Shown: piece after piece, positions 13,408 to 26,881 of the stretch
How the letters are laid out: each line of letters begins with the position of its first letter
Position numbering within the stretch: the first letter of the stretch is position 1
Assembly: GCF_900107605.1 (NCBI RefSeq)
Contig: NZ_FNQJ01000018.1
Location: 1 to 64,000, forward strand
DNA from: Acidovorax soli
GTDB taxonomy: Bacteria > Pseudomonadota > Gammaproteobacteria > Burkholderiales > Burkholderiaceae_C
DNA: 64,000 bases
Direction of reading: 5' to 3'
Made by a program: the position numbers and the translations under genes
The notes under the pieces: model-generated
The model's input: the letters and a program-made list of their open reading frames with translations, nothing else
Database searches by the model: none
Told to the model about the DNA's origin: nothing

Positions 13408-15462
13408 ATGTTCACCAAAATTCTGATCGCCAACCGTGGCGAAATCGCATGCCGAGTGATTGCTACGGCAAAAAAAATGGGCATTGCCACCGTCGCCGTC
13501 TACTCCGACGCCGACAAGGAAGCGCGCCATGTCAAGCTGGCCGACGAGGCCGTGCACATCGGTGCCGCACCCAGTCGCGAGTCGTATCTGCTGGCCGACA
13601 AGATCATTGCCGCCTGCAAGCAGACCGGCGCGCAGGCCGTGCACCCTGGCTATGGCTTCCTCTCGGAAAACGAAGCCTTTGCCAAGCGCTGCGAGGACGA
13701 GGGCATTGCCTTCATCGGCCCCAAGGCGCATTCGATTGCCGCCATGGGCGACAAGATCGCGTCCAAGAAGCTCGCCAACGAGGCCAAGGTCAGCACCATT
13801 CCTGGATACAACGACGCGATTGCTGGCCCCGAGCAGGCGGTGGAAATTGCCAAGGGCATTGGCTACCCCGTGATGATCAAGGCCAGCGCTGGCGGCGGCG
13901 GCAAGGGCTTGCGCGTGGCGTTCAATGACAAGGAAGCCTTTGAAGGCTTTGCCAGCTGCCAGAACGAAGCCCGCAACAGCTTTGGCGACGACCGCATCTT
14001 CATCGAGAAATTCGTGCAGGAGCCGCGCCACATCGAGATCCAGGTGCTGGGCGACAGCCACGGCAATGTGATCTACCTGAACGAGCGCGAGTGCTCCATC
14101 CAGCGCCGCCACCAGAAGGTGATCGAAGAGGCGCCGTCACCCTTCATCTCTGATGCCACCCGCAAGGCCATGGGCGAGCAGGCCGTGCAGCTGGCCAAGG
14201 CGGTGAAGTACCAAAGCGCCGGCACGGTGGAGTTCGTGGTCGGCAAGGACCAGGACTTCTATTTTCTGGAGATGAACACCCGCCTGCAGGTGGAGCACCC
14301 GGTGACGGAGTGCATCACCGGCCTGGACCTGGTGGAGCTGATGATCCGCGTGGCCGCCGGCGAGAAGCTGCCCCTTACGCAAGCCGACGTGAAGCGCGAC
14401 GGCTGGGCCATCGAGTGCCGCATCAACGCCGAAGACCCGTTCCGCAACTTCCTGCCGTCCACGGGCCGCCTGGTGCGCTTTCAGCCACCCGAAGAGAGCA
14501 TGTTCCAGTCCGACACCAGCAAGAAGCTGGGCGTGCGCGTGGACACGGGCGTGTACGAGGGCGGCGAGATCCCGATGTATTACGACTCGATGATCGCCAA
14601 GCTCATCGTGCATGGCACCGACCGCGACGATGCCATCACCAAGATGCGCGCCGCGCTCAACGGCTTCGTCATCCGGGGCATCAGCAGCAACATTCCGTTC
14701 CAGGCGGCGCTGCTGGCGCATCCGAAGTTCGTGACGGGCGATTTCAACACCGGCTTCATCGCCGAAAACTACGGCAAGGGCTTTGCGGCCGAAGACGTGC
14801 CGCACAGCGACCCGCTGTTCCTGGTGGCGCTGGCCGCCTACATGCACCGCCGCTACCGTGCACGCGCCTCGGGCATCAGCGGCCAGCTGGCCGGGCACGA
14901 GGTGAAGGTGGGTGAGGAGTTTGTGGTGGTGACGCTGGGTGCCGAGGGCCAGAACCAGCACCACGACGTGGCGGTGACCGACTTCGAAATGGAAGGCAAA
15001 TTGCGCTCCAGCGCAGTTGCGGTGGGCGGTAAAAGCTATCAGATCAGCAGCACGGCAACCCTGGGGCAAATCCGCGTTCAGGGCCAGTGCAATGGCATGG
15101 GCTTCACGGCCCAGGTGGAGCGTGGTGTGGGCAAGAACCCGCTGGCGCTGCGCATTGCACACAATGGCACGCAGATCGAAGCGCTGGTGCTGTCGCAGCT
15201 GGGCGCACGGCTGCACCAGCTCATGCCGTTCAAGGCGCCGCCCGATCTGTCCCGGTTCCTGCTCTCGCCCATGCCTGGCCTGCTGGTCGATGTGGCGGTG
15301 CAGCCGGGCCAGAAAGTGCAGGCCGGCGAAAAGCTGGCCGTAATCGAAGCCATGAAGATGGAGAACATCCTCTTTGCCGCGCAGGATGGCGTGGTGGGCA
15401 AGATCATGGCGGGCAAGGGCGAGTCGCTCGCGGTGGACCAGGTGATCCTGGAGTTTCAGTGA
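13408..15462 (+). CDS. pccA: Propionyl-CoA carboxylase alpha (biotin carboxylase + BCCP) subunit
   Basis: A 684-residue subunit combining biotin carboxylase with a C-terminal biotinyl domain. The N-terminal ILIANRGEIACRV, the ATP-grasp loop GGGGKG (about 159-164), ECSIQRRHQK and EMNTRLQVEHPVTE are all present. The AMKMEN biotinylation motif places the biotinyl lysine at residue 650. A linker of about 150 residues between the two corresponds to the BT domain that docks PccB. It begins one base after the orphan ORF and forms the PccAB holoenzyme with the product of 11637-13169. Confidence 0.95.
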   Translation: MFTKILIANRGEIACRVIATAKKMGIATVAVYSDADKEARHVKLADEAVHIGAAPSRESYLLADKIIAACKQTGAQAVHPGYGFLSENEAFAKRCEDEGIAFIGPKAHSIAAMGDKIASKKLANEAKVSTIPGYNDAIAGPEQAVEIAKGIGYPVMIKASAGGGGKGLRVAFNDKEAFEGFASCQNEARNSFGDDRIFIEKFVQEPRHIEIQVLGDSHGNVIYLNERECSIQRRHQKVIEEAPSPFISDATRKAMGEQAVQLAKAVKYQSAGTVEFVVGKDQDFYFLEMNTRLQVEHPVTECITGLDLVELMIRVAAGEKLPLTQADVKRDGWAIECRINAEDPFRNFLPSTGRLVRFQPPEESMFQSDTSKKLGVRVDTGVYEGGEIPMYYDSMIAKLIVHGTDRDDAITKMRAALNGFVIRGISSNIPFQAALLAHPKFVTGDFNTGFIAENYGKGFAAEDVPHSDPLFLVALAAYMHRRYRARASGISGQLAGHEVKVGEEFVVVTLGAEGQNQHHDVAVTDFEMEGKLRSSAVAVGGKSYQISSTATLGQIRVQGQCNGMGFTAQVERGVGKNPLALRIAHNGTQIEALVLSQLGARLHQLMPFKAPPDLSRFLLSPMPGLLVDVAVQPGQKVQAGEKLAVIEAMKMENILFAAQDGVVGKIMAGKGESLAVDQVILEFQ

Positions 15463-15467
15463 AATAT

Positions 15468-15511
15468 GCTGCTGGCGCTTGATGGGAAAGCGCTGAAAGC
15501 TATCAAAAACA
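15468..15511. repeat. Dispersed repeat copy after pccA
   Basis: The sequence reads TGCTGGCGCTT GATGGG AAAGCGCTGA followed by AAGCTATCAAAA: inverted GCGCT arms around a short loop, then the AGCTATCAAA block shared with the other copies. It lies directly between the pccA stop and the VOC gene and could act as an mRNA 3' hairpin. Confidence 0.55.
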
Positions 15512-15533
15512 GAGTATTCAAGGGCATTTCTCC

Positions 15534-16010
15534 ATGGCAAGCACAATCACACCCCGCCCCTTCAGGGTGCTGGGCATCCAGCAGGTCGCCATTGGCGGCA
15601 CCGACAAGCAGCGCATGAAAACCCTCTGGGTGGACATGCTGGGCCTCACCCAGACCGGCACTTTCCAGAGCGAGCGCGAAAACGTGGACGAAGATATCCT
15701 GGCCATGGGGCAGGGCGCTTTCAAGGTCGAGGTGGATATCATGCAGCCGCTCGATATCGACAGGAAACCCGCCGTGCACACCACGCCGCTCAACCACATC
15801 GGCCTGTGGATCGACGACCTGGCTGCCGCCGTCGAGTGGCTCACCGCGCAGGGCGTGCGCTTTGCGCCAGGTGGCGTGCGCAAGGGCGCGGCAGGCTACG
15901 ACATCTGTTTTTTGCACCCCAAGAGCAACGACGAGTTCCCGATTGCGGGTGAGGGTGTGCTGATCGAGCTGGTGCAGGCGCCGGCGGATGTGATTACCGT
16001 ACTGGGTTAA
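15534..16010 (+). CDS. VOC superfamily protein, candidate methylmalonyl-CoA epimerase
   Basis: A 158-residue vicinal-oxygen-chelate protein with two beta-alpha-beta-beta-beta repeats. Candidate metal ligands are His in LNHIGLW and Glu in LIELVQAP; at the first-strand position a Gln (IQQVAIG) stands where many family members have His. Its position downstream of the mutase and carboxylase genes makes the epimerase step ((S)- to (R)-methylmalonyl-CoA) the most economical role. The sequence itself only supports 'VOC/glyoxalase-like', because the unusual first ligand and the long [11 protein letters not shown] leader differ from textbook epimerases. Confidence 0.8.
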   Translation: MASTITPRPFRVLGIQQVAIGGTDKQRMKTLWVDMLGLTQTGTFQSERENVDEDILAMGQGAFKVEVDIMQPLDIDRKPAVHTTPLNHIGLWIDDLAAAVEWLTAQGVRFAPGGVRKGAAGYDICFLHPKSNDEFPIAGEGVLIELVQAPADVITVLG

Positions 16011-16080
16011 GGTATGGCCCGGCAGCACTGCCGAGCGCATGTGCCCGGGTTCGTGAAACACCTTTGGACGGATTGGGAAA

Positions 16081-16281
16081 ATGGATCGACGTCAGAATAC
16101 CGACCGACGCAGCGGACAAGACAGAAGGCAGCAAGAGCAAGGCCCACCGACCAGCTATGAGCGGCGCCGCGGGGTCGAGCCACGCCAGCCCGAATTGACC
16201 GAGCTGGAGCTGAGCGACGAAGAATTGATAGCCCTGGGCTTCATTCCCGCCTCGCCCGACCAGCCCAGCCAGCCCAAGTAA
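16081..16281 (+). CDS. Small hydrophilic Arg/Asp-rich protein of unknown function
   Basis: 66 codons encoding a polar protein with [16 protein letters not shown] at the start, an acidic helix ([16 protein letters not shown]) in the middle and a Pro/Ser/Gln-rich end. There is no signal peptide or membrane helix. A weak GGGAAA stands directly before the ATG. It lies between the VOC gene and bioB on the same strand. The function is not recognised, and coding status is probable from composition and codon use. Confidence 0.55.
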   Translation: MDRRQNTDRRSGQDRRQQEQGPPTSYERRRGVEPRQPELTELELSDEELIALGFIPASPDQPSQPK

Positions 16282-16376
16282 AGTCCGCCCAAGCCAAGCC
16301 CGTTATGCCAGTGGTACTGGCAGACATTTTTTCTTCTTCGCGCGCATTGATTTGCCTCGCCCCTGAAAGACCCTAC

Positions 16377-17444
16377 ATGCCCTCAACCGCCAACACCTCC
16401 ACCAGCCAGCCCCTGCAGCTGCACCGCCGCGTAGTCCCTGCTGCAGCCCAGGGCCCCTGGACGGTCGATGCCATCCAGGCCCTGCTTGACAAGCCCTTGA
16501 TGGACTTGCTGTTTGAGGCGCAGACGGTGCACCGCCAGCACTGGCCCGCGGGCGACATCGAACTGGCGACGCTGCTGTCGGTGAAAACCGGTGGCTGTCC
16601 CGAAAACTGCGGCTACTGCCCGCAGGCCGCCGAGTTCGATACCGGCGTGAAGGCCGAGAAGCTGATGGAAGTGGACGAAGTGGTGCGCGCTGCCCAGGCC
16701 GCCAAGGATGCAGGCGCCACGCGCTTTTGCATGGGCGCCGCCTGGCGTGCGCCCAAGGACCGCGATATTGAAAAAGTCAGCGCCCTGATCGGCGCCGTGA
16801 AGGGCCTGGGCCTGCAGACCTGCGCCACGCTGGGCATGCTCGAATCGCACCAGGCGCAGGCGCTCAAGGATGCGGGGCTCGATTATTACAACCACAACCT
16901 CGATACCGCCCCCGAGTACTACACCGACGTGGTCAGCACCCGCGCCTACCAGGACCGGCTCGATACCCTGCAGCATGTGCGCAGCGCGGGCATCAGCGTG
17001 TGCTGTGGCGGCATTGTGGGCATGGGCGAGGCGCCGGTGCACCGCGCAGGGCTGATTGCGCAGCTGGCCAACCTGCAGCCATACCCCGAATCAGTGCCGA
17101 TCAACAGCCTGGTGCGCGTGCCCGGTACGCCGCTGGCCGACAGCGAGCCCGTCGATCCGTTCGACTTCGTGCGCGTGATTGCCGTGGCCCGCATCACCAT
17201 GCCCAAGGCGCGCGTGCGCCTGTCGGCGGGACGCCAGCAGATGGGTGAAGCCGTGCAGGCCCTGTGTTTCATGGCCGGGGCGAACTCGATTTTTTATGGC
17301 GACAAGCTACTGGTGACGGGCAACCCCGATGTGGATGCCGATGTGCAACTGCTGGTCAAGCTGGGCCTGAATGGCCACCGCACCACCACCACCGAGACGG
17401 ATGACCTGCAGGCACATGCGCAACCCCAGGGCGCTTGCGCCTGA
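16377..17444 (+). CDS. bioB: Biotin synthase
   Basis: A 355-residue radical-SAM enzyme inserting sulfur into dethiobiotin. The cluster ligands C74, C78 and C81 (CPENCGYC) are present, along with [16 protein letters not shown] and GGIVGMGE, all BioB hallmarks. ATG 16377 (MPSTANTS) is preferred over the earlier in-frame ATG at 16305. No other bio genes are adjacent. Its place directly behind the biotin-dependent pccBA genes suggests cofactor supply is coupled to carboxylase expression. Confidence 0.95.
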   Translation: MPSTANTSTSQPLQLHRRVVPAAAQGPWTVDAIQALLDKPLMDLLFEAQTVHRQHWPAGDIELATLLSVKTGGCPENCGYCPQAAEFDTGVKAEKLMEVDEVVRAAQAAKDAGATRFCMGAAWRAPKDRDIEKVSALIGAVKGLGLQTCATLGMLESHQAQALKDAGLDYYNHNLDTAPEYYTDVVSTRAYQDRLDTLQHVRSAGISVCCGGIVGMGEAPVHRAGLIAQLANLQPYPESVPINSLVRVPGTPLADSEPVDPFDFVRVIAVARITMPKARVRLSAGRQQMGEAVQALCFMAGANSIFYGDKLLVTGNPDVDADVQLLVKLGLNGHRTTTTETDDLQAHAQPQGACA

Positions 17445-17483
17445 ACCCCACGCACCCATCGCGATGCGCGAGCATCTGCGCAC

Positions 17484-17840
17484 TCAGGCGGCATGGCCTT
17501 CGGCCATGGTGTCCCAGGCCTTGAGGGCTTCGGCGGCGTACATCAGCGACGGACCGCCGCCCATGTAAACACTCACGGCCAGCATCTCTTCAAGTTCGGC
17601 GCGTGTGGCGCCCAGCTTGAGCAGGGCTTTGACATGAAAGCCGATGCAGCCCGAGCAATGCTGGCTCACGCCAATGGCCAGGGCGATCAGTTCCTTGTGT
17701 TTGGCGCTGATCGCGCCTTCGGCCATGGAGGCCTGCGCCAGCTGCGCAAACCCGCGCATGGCGTCGGGCTGGGCCTTGCGGAAGGGTGCCAGGTTTTCAT
17801 TGATGTTGTGTATCAGGCCGGCATGGTCAAACGTGCTCAT
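17484..17840 (-). CDS. Carboxymuconolactone decarboxylase / AhpD-like protein
   Basis: A 118-residue all-helical protein with the redox motif CSGCIGFH (CxxCxxxH), the catalytic signature of AhpD-type disulfide reductases. That makes a thiol-peroxidase or reductant role more likely than a decarboxylase role. It is the last gene of the minus-strand sulfide cluster, 86 bp after the DUF2892 gene. ATG 17840 has GGAAATTCC upstream; the longer frame to 18026 overlaps the neighbour and is not real. Confidence 0.82.
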   Translation of the reverse strand: MSTFDHAGLIHNINENLAPFRKAQPDAMRGFAQLAQASMAEGAISAKHKELIALAIGVSQHCSGCIGFHVKALLKLGATRAELEEMLAVSVYMGGGPSLMYAAEALKAWDTMAEGHAA

Positions 17841-17926
17841 GAAGGAATTTCCATCAAAAAAGGGGCAATGCCCACGGATCGGAAACAGCGCTGCCGGGGC
17901 CTTGCCCCTGCGCTGTCTCCGCGCTG

Positions 17927-18118
17927 TTATTTTTTCACGGGGCAGGTGTTGGTGCCCAGCAGGGAGTAGGCAGGGCAGGAACGGAACAGGCCGGTGGCCA
18001 GGGGTACCACGCCCAGCCAGCCCCACCAGCCCACGGTGCCGGTGGCTGCCAGGGCGATCAGTACCAGGCCCGCCACGATGCGCAAGACGCGGTCAAGGTT
18101 TCCAACGTTGATCTTCAT
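17927..18118 (-). CDS. DUF2892 (YgaP-type) small inner-membrane protein, copy 1
   Basis: A 63-residue protein with the family pattern: a polar NVGNLDRVLRI start, two membrane helices, and a CPAYSLLGTNTC end carrying two cysteines. In E. coli YgaP the same domain anchors a rhodanese, and here separate rhodanese genes lie just upstream. AAGGAAAAATC precedes the start. A second copy is encoded at 20346-20555. Confidence 0.85.
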   Translation of the reverse strand: MKINVGNLDRVLRIVAGLVLIALAATGTVGWWGWLGVVPLATGLFRSCPAYSLLGTNTCPVKK

Positions 18119-18180
18119 GATTTTTCCTTTGCTTGGCGTTGCTGCAGCCCCCTTGGCGGGCCGCTTTGCGAAAAGGCGAC

Positions 18181-18201
18181 GCGGCGAAAAGCCGCTTCGC
18201 C
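18181..18201. repeat. Two mutually exclusive hairpins in the rhodanese-DUF2892 gap
   Basis: GCGGC-GAAAA-GCCGC (18181-18195) forms a 5-bp stem. The overlapping GGCGAA...TTCGCC (18183-18201) forms an alternative 6-bp stem. They occupy the gap between two cotranscribed genes and may affect mRNA stability. No U tract follows in either direction. Confidence 0.35.
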
Positions 18202-18204
18202 GGG

Positions 18205-18585
18205 TTACTCGAACGAGGGTGTCACGGGCTTCACCACGGGTTTGCCAGCGGCCAGCCAGGCATCAAACCCGCCTGCAATCGATTGCACCTGCAAATAGCC
18301 CATGTCCTGCATGGCGCATGCGGCCAGCGCGGCGCGGCCACTGGTCTTGCAATACAGCACCACCTTGAGATCGCGCGACGTGAGCGTCGGCGTGCTGCTG
18401 AGCTTGAACTCCAGCAGGCCGCGCGAGGCATGGATGGCGCCAGGCAGGTGCCCGGCCTGGAATTCGTCGGCCTCGCGCACATCGATCAGCACGTCGGCGT
18501 TGCGGATGGCCTGCTCGGCCTGGTCCACGGAGATTTCCTGGACGCGGGTCTTGGCAACGGTCACCAGGTCGTGGGCGGTTTTCAT
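18205..18585 (-). CDS. Single-domain rhodanese (sulfurtransferase), copy 1
   Basis: A 126-residue single rhodanese domain: VLIDVREADEFQAGHLPGAIHASRG is the substrate-entry region, and the active loop YCKTSGRAAL holds the persulfide-forming cysteine. No signal peptide is present, so it is cytoplasmic. It would carry sulfane sulfur, for example from polysulfide made by the quinone oxidoreductase in the same operon, to thiol acceptors. AAGGAACTGCC precedes ATG 18585. Confidence 0.9.
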   Translation of the reverse strand: MKTAHDLVTVAKTRVQEISVDQAEQAIRNADVLIDVREADEFQAGHLPGAIHASRGLLEFKLSSTPTLTSRDLKVVLYCKTSGRAALAACAMQDMGYLQVQSIAGGFDAWLAAGKPVVKPVTPSFE

Positions 18586-18633
18586 GGCAGTTCCTTGGGG
18601 TGCATGGGAGTTGGAAAGGGAAAAAGAAAAACC

Positions 18634-18933
18634 TCAGCCGCGGCGGATGGGCCGCTGCAGCTGCAGCGACACGTTGCCCACCGAGCCGCCGTTGGTCACC
18701 TGCGCGTAGCCCTGCTGGCTCAGCCACTGCGCCGCCATGCCCGAGCGCGCCCCCGACAGGCAGCACAGCACCAGGGGCGTGGATTTGTCGGGCAAGGCCT
18801 GCGCGCAGTCGGTGCCCAGGCGGTCCAGCGGCAGGTTGATGGCGCCGTCCACATGGCCGGAGGCAAACTCGCCGGGCGAGCGGACATCGACCACCAGGCA
18901 ATGGGCGGGCTGTGGGAATGCGTTGGGTTCCAT
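18634..18933 (-). CDS. Single-domain rhodanese (sulfurtransferase), copy 2
   Basis: A 99-residue compact rhodanese with VVDVRSPGEFASGHVDGAINLPL and the active loop CCLSGARSG, i.e. two adjacent cysteines where copy 1 has one. It is much diverged from the 18205 gene, so this is not a recent duplication. It sits 24 bp upstream of the TolC-like gene stop on the same strand. The start has only a weak AAAGACG ribosome site. Confidence 0.88.
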   Translation of the reverse strand: MEPNAFPQPAHCLVVDVRSPGEFASGHVDGAINLPLDRLGTDCAQALPDKSTPLVLCCLSGARSGMAAQWLSQQGYAQVTNGGSVGNVSLQLQRPIRRG

Positions 18934-18957
18934 GGCGTCTTTGGGGGATGAAGGGGG

Positions 18958-20331
18958 TTACTTGGCTGCCGCAGCGTCCACGGTGGCGGCGTGCAGGGCG
19001 CGCTCGTCCAGTTGCCCGGCCAGCGCCAGCAGGCGCAGGCGCTCCAGCGTGAGGGAGGTGCGCAGCTGCGCCAGGACCAGCTCGGCGGCGGCGGCGTCGT
19101 TCTGGGCATTGAGCAGGTCCAGCGTGGTGCGGTCGCCCACCTGGCGGCCCAGCTGGGTGGCGTCCAGGCGGGCCTGGCTGGCGCGCAGGGCGGCGTCCTG
19201 TGCGCTGGTGCGGGCTGTGCCTGACTGCAGGCGCAGCCAGGCCGCGCGGGTTTGCTGCGCCACCTGCTGGCGGGTGCGGTCGAGTTCGGCCTCGGCCTTG
19301 GCCTGCAGGTGCAGCAGCTCTTGCTCGCGTGCCCCGCGCTGGCCGCCGGTGTACAGCGGCACCGTGATCTGCACGCCCACCAGGTGCTGCTGGGCGGTGT
19401 TGCTGCCCTGGCCGTAGCGGCCCGAGCCGCTCAGGTGCTCGCGGCTGGCCTGTGCCACCAGGTCCACCGTGGTGCCTGCCCCGCGGGCATATTGGGCGAC
19501 ATCCTGGCGCGCAACCTCCACTGCCAGGGCCTGCTGGTGCAGGCCGGGGTTGCGGGCTTGCGCCTGATCCAGCCATTGCGGCAGGTCCGGCACGGCCGGG
19601 GTGGCAGCGAGGGCAGGGGCGGGCGCCACCTGCAATGCGTCGGCCGGCCAGCCGGTGGTGTCGGCCAGGGCGCGCTGGGCAATCTGCAGATCCACTTCGG
19701 CGGCCAGCACCTGTGCGTCGATGGCGCGGGCGCGGGCAGCCGCTTCGTGGGTGTCGGTCACGGGGGCGTCGCCCAGCTGGAAGCGGTCTTGCGCCTCTAC
19801 CAGCGCCTTGTTCACTGCCACTTGCTGGCGCTGCAGCAGGCGAAGGCCATCCTGGGCCAGGGCCACGGCAAAGTAGCGTTCGGCGGTCTGCAGCATCAGG
19901 GCCTGTTCTGTGGCCTGCCATTGCACATCGGCCAGGTCGGCCGACAGCCCAAGCTTGCGGCCCTGGGTCGTGCGTTCAGGGCTGTACAGCGGCATGCGCG
20001 CTCCCACGCTCCAGCGCCCGCCCAGGCTGTTGTCCACCGAGGTATTGAACCCCACATGGGACGAGGTACCCAGGCCCGGCGCGGAGAACGAGGCACCGCC
20101 GGCAGAGGTCTGCGAGCCCATGGCGCCGCCCGTTGCCGTGGCGGCCACCGTGGGGCGCCACAGCGCGCTGGCCTGGTCGCGCCGCGTCTGGCCGGCCCGC
20201 AGCGCGGCCTGCGCCACGGCCATGTCGGGGTCGTGCTGGCGCGCGGCCTGCCAGGCTTGCAGCAGGTCGCCCGCCTGGGCGCCCGTGATGCCCAGTGCCA
20301 GCAAGGCGGCCCACAGGGGCTTGATGCGCAT
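18958..20331 (-). CDS. TolC family outer-membrane factor of the RND pump
   Basis: A 457-residue protein with a clear signal peptide (ALLALGITGAQA, cleavage before GD), the two long coiled-coil repeats of TolC, and conserved LLQAWQAARQHDPDM and LNAQNDAAAAEL segments. It should form the trimeric outer-membrane channel for the adaptor and pump encoded upstream (25241 and 21931). GGAGATCGC precedes ATG 20331, which rejects the much longer open frame to 21231. Confidence 0.9.
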   Translation of the reverse strand: MRIKPLWAALLALGITGAQAGDLLQAWQAARQHDPDMAVAQAALRAGQTRRDQASALWRPTVAATATGGAMGSQTSAGGASFSAPGLGTSSHVGFNTSVDNSLGGRWSVGARMPLYSPERTTQGRKLGLSADLADVQWQATEQALMLQTAERYFAVALAQDGLRLLQRQQVAVNKALVEAQDRFQLGDAPVTDTHEAAARARAIDAQVLAAEVDLQIAQRALADTTGWPADALQVAPAPALAATPAVPDLPQWLDQAQARNPGLHQQALAVEVARQDVAQYARGAGTTVDLVAQASREHLSGSGRYGQGSNTAQQHLVGVQITVPLYTGGQRGAREQELLHLQAKAEAELDRTRQQVAQQTRAAWLRLQSGTARTSAQDAALRASQARLDATQLGRQVGDRTTLDLLNAQNDAAAAELVLAQLRTSLTLERLRLLALAGQLDERALHAATVDAAAAK

Positions 20332-20345
20332 GGTGCGATCTCCGT

Positions 20346-20555
20346 TCAGTTGCCTGCCACCGCGCCCAGCTTGCGCATGATGGTTTCCATCAGACACCAC
20401 CGGGTGAAACCGCTTTGCAGCAGGTTGGCGCCGACAAAGGCCGTGAACCACAGCCAGTTGGCGCTGTGGAAGATCGGGCTGCCGGCCACGCCCAGGGCCA
20501 GCGACAGCAGGATGAAAGAGCCGCCGATGATGCGAACGAGTTGCCAGGAAGTCAT
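20346..20555 (-). CDS. DUF2892 small inner-membrane protein, copy 2
   Basis: A 69-residue protein with RIIGGSFILLSLALGV and a second helix WLWFTAFVGANLLQSGF ending in CLMETIMRKLG. It keeps the DUF2892 fold and one cysteine. It is 14 bp upstream of the TolC-like start and 45 bp after sqr, so it is clearly within the operon. Sequence similarity to copy 1 is low apart from the two-helix pattern. Confidence 0.82.
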   Translation of the reverse strand: MTSWQLVRIIGGSFILLSLALGVAGSPIFHSANWLWFTAFVGANLLQSGFTRWCLMETIMRKLGAVAGN

Positions 20556-20600
20556 GATGAAGCTCCGTAGTTGAACGATGGGTAAAACAGCAAGAAGGGG

Positions 20601-25239
<4,639 letters not shown>

Positions 25240-25240
25240 C

Positions 25241-26290
25241 TCAGCGCACCTTGGCGGCTGCCTGCGGATCGGTGGCTACCTTGTCGCCCTGGCGCAGGCC
25301 GCTGAGCACCTCGATCTTTTCGCCGTCAACGCGGCCCAGGCGCACCTGGCGCAGCAGTGGCCTGCCCTGGGCATTGAGCACATAGACCCCCGTCATTTCC
25401 GCGCGGCGCACCACGGCGCTGGCCGGAATCTGCACGCGTTGCACGCCCGCCGCCGCGGGCACTGCTGGCAACCACAGCCGGGCAAACATGCCGGGCGCCG
25501 CACCCTTCAGATCTGGCGGCAGCGCCACGCGCAATTGCACGGTGTGCGTGGCGGCATCCACCGTGGGCAGCAGCTGGATCTGGCTGGGCTGCACGGTGAT
25601 GCGCGCCGCCGCGAGCGCGGGAAGTTCGACTTGCAGGGTCTGCGTACCAGCCAAGGCTGCGGCAGCCATTTGCGGCACCATGGCGGTTACACGCAATGCA
25701 ACAGGGTCATGCAGCCTGACCAGTGGGCGCCCGGGCATCGCCATGTCGCCCAGGGCCACGGGCACCTCGCTCACCACGCCGGAATAAGGGGCCTTTACAG
25801 CGTAGAAGCCTGATTGCGTCATCGCGGCCCCCGCCTGTGCCTGCAGTGCCTGCACCTGGGCCTGGTTGGCCTGCAACTGGGCCTGGGCACGGTCCAGCGC
25901 CGCCTGGCTGATGTATTGCTTCTGGTAGAGCTGTTTCTGCCGCTCGAATTCCTTGCTGGCCACCTGCATGCTGGCGCGGGCGGCATCGACCTGCGCTGCG
26001 CTGGCGGCGGCGTTCTGCGTGGCCGCCCGGGCATCAAGGCGCAGGATTTCCTGCCCCGCTTGGACCGTGTCGCCGACCTTCACGCCGAGCGAAACAATCG
26101 CACCCTGCACCTGGGCCGACAGCGTCGTATCGCGCACGGCCTCCACCACACCATCCACGCTGGCGTGCTGGCCTGCGCCATCGGCCTGCACCACATAGGT
26201 TTTGAGCGGCGCGGCATCTGCGGCCCAAGCGCCTTGCACGGCCATCAGGCTGGACAGAAAAGCAGCCGTAGCGAGTCGAGGTATCAGCAT
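25241..26290 (-). CDS. RND periplasmic adaptor (membrane fusion protein)
   Basis: A 349-residue HlyD/AcrA-type adaptor. It has a signal peptide (ATAAFLSSLMAVQGAWA), a barrel-sandwich half (DTTLSAQVQGAIVSLGVKVGDTVQAGQ), an alpha-helical hairpin rich in Ala/Gln, and the second lipoyl half (FYAVKAPYSGVVSEVPVALGDM). No lipobox is present, so it is probably soluble in the periplasm. It is the first gene of the minus-strand operon, immediately downstream of the 26341 palindrome. CGGAGAACC precedes the ATG. Confidence 0.9.
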   Translation of the reverse strand: MLIPRLATAAFLSSLMAVQGAWAADAAPLKTYVVQADGAGQHASVDGVVEAVRDTTLSAQVQGAIVSLGVKVGDTVQAGQEILRLDARAATQNAAASAAQVDAARASMQVASKEFERQKQLYQKQYISQAALDRAQAQLQANQAQVQALQAQAGAAMTQSGFYAVKAPYSGVVSEVPVALGDMAMPGRPLVRLHDPVALRVTAMVPQMAAAALAGTQTLQVELPALAAARITVQPSQIQLLPTVDAATHTVQLRVALPPDLKGAAPGMFARLWLPAVPAAAGVQRVQIPASAVVRRAEMTGVYVLNAQGRPLLRQVRLGRVDGEKIEVLSGLRQGDKVATDPQAAAKVR

Positions 26291-26340
26291 CCGGTTCTCC
26301 GCTCTGTGTGGGATGTATCTTGCAGTACGTTCATTATTTA

Positions 26341-26358
26341 ACTAAATAGCTAATTAGT
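26341..26358. promoter_or_regulatory. 18-bp palindromic operator between adaptor and arsR-type genes
   Basis: ACTAAATAGCTAATTAGT is self-complementary except for one base pair (positions 6 and 13). It lies in an AT-rich stretch between divergent genes, 50 bp from the adaptor start and 76 bp from the regulator start. ArsR-family repressors bind such imperfect palindromes, so this is the likely shared operator. Confidence 0.65.
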
Positions 26359-26434
26359 CAATTGATGTATCATAACCGCCAGTCTGATCCTTGCGTTGCT
26401 GGAATCTCCGGCCGTTCAGACCCAGGAGTGATTT

Positions 26435-26782
26435 ATGAAAGACATGCCTCCCCAAGCGCTGGAAGCGGTGGCCGGTTACTTTCAGGTGCTGGCAGAGCCC
26501 ACGCGCCTGCGCATCCTCAACATCCTGCGCGACGGAGAGCGCAACGTGGGTGATCTGGCACAGATGTGTGGTTACACGGCGGCCAATGTGTCACGCCATC
26601 TTTCGCTGATGACCAAACAAGGCCTCGTCGCGCGCGAAGGGCGGGGCACCAGCGTGTACTACCGTTTTGCAGACGAATCGGTGTATGCGCTGTGTGATCT
26701 GGTATGCGACAACATTGCCCGGCAGCTGGAACGATCGGCGGCCAGCAGGGCGTTGTTCACCGTGGCAACGGATTCAGAATAG
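26435..26782 (+). CDS. ArsR/SmtB-family repressor
   Basis: A 115-residue winged-helix repressor: FQVLAEPTRLRILNILRDGERNVGDLA, recognition helix YTAANVSRHLSLM, and a wing ending in VYYRF. Cysteines stand at 45 (start of the recognition helix), 87 and 91 (CxxxC in the last helix). This is not the cysteine placement I recall for the persulfide sensors BigR/SqrR, so the inducer is open: metal, persulfide or another thiol reagent. AGGAGTG precedes the ATG. It is divergent from the RND-sqr operon and probably represses it. Confidence 0.9.
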   Translation: MKDMPPQALEAVAGYFQVLAEPTRLRILNILRDGERNVGDLAQMCGYTAANVSRHLSLMTKQGLVAREGRGTSVYYRFADESVYALCDLVCDNIARQLERSAASRALFTVATDSE

Positions 26783-26881
26783 CGAGCTGCGCAGGGGCAA
26801 GCGCAAAGCTGGCCAGGTTTTGCGGGTTCTTTCCAGGCCATCCGCAGGATGCTTCTGCATCTCGCGGGATCGTGGCAAGCG

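Noticed and set aside
16020-16033. CGGCAG-CA-CTGCCG hairpin after the VOC gene as a terminator.
   Set aside because: A six-bp stem with no following T tract; not enough to call a terminator.
26366-26380. A second dif-like sequence (GATGTATCATAACC) near the left edge of the copper block.
   Set aside because: Only the central six bases resemble dif; both arms mismatch, so it cannot be used as a left boundary.
26435-26782. Assignment of the ArsR-type protein as BigR/SqrR persulfide sensor.
   Set aside because: The cysteines (45, 87, 91) are not at the positions recalled for those sensors, so only ArsR family membership is claimed.
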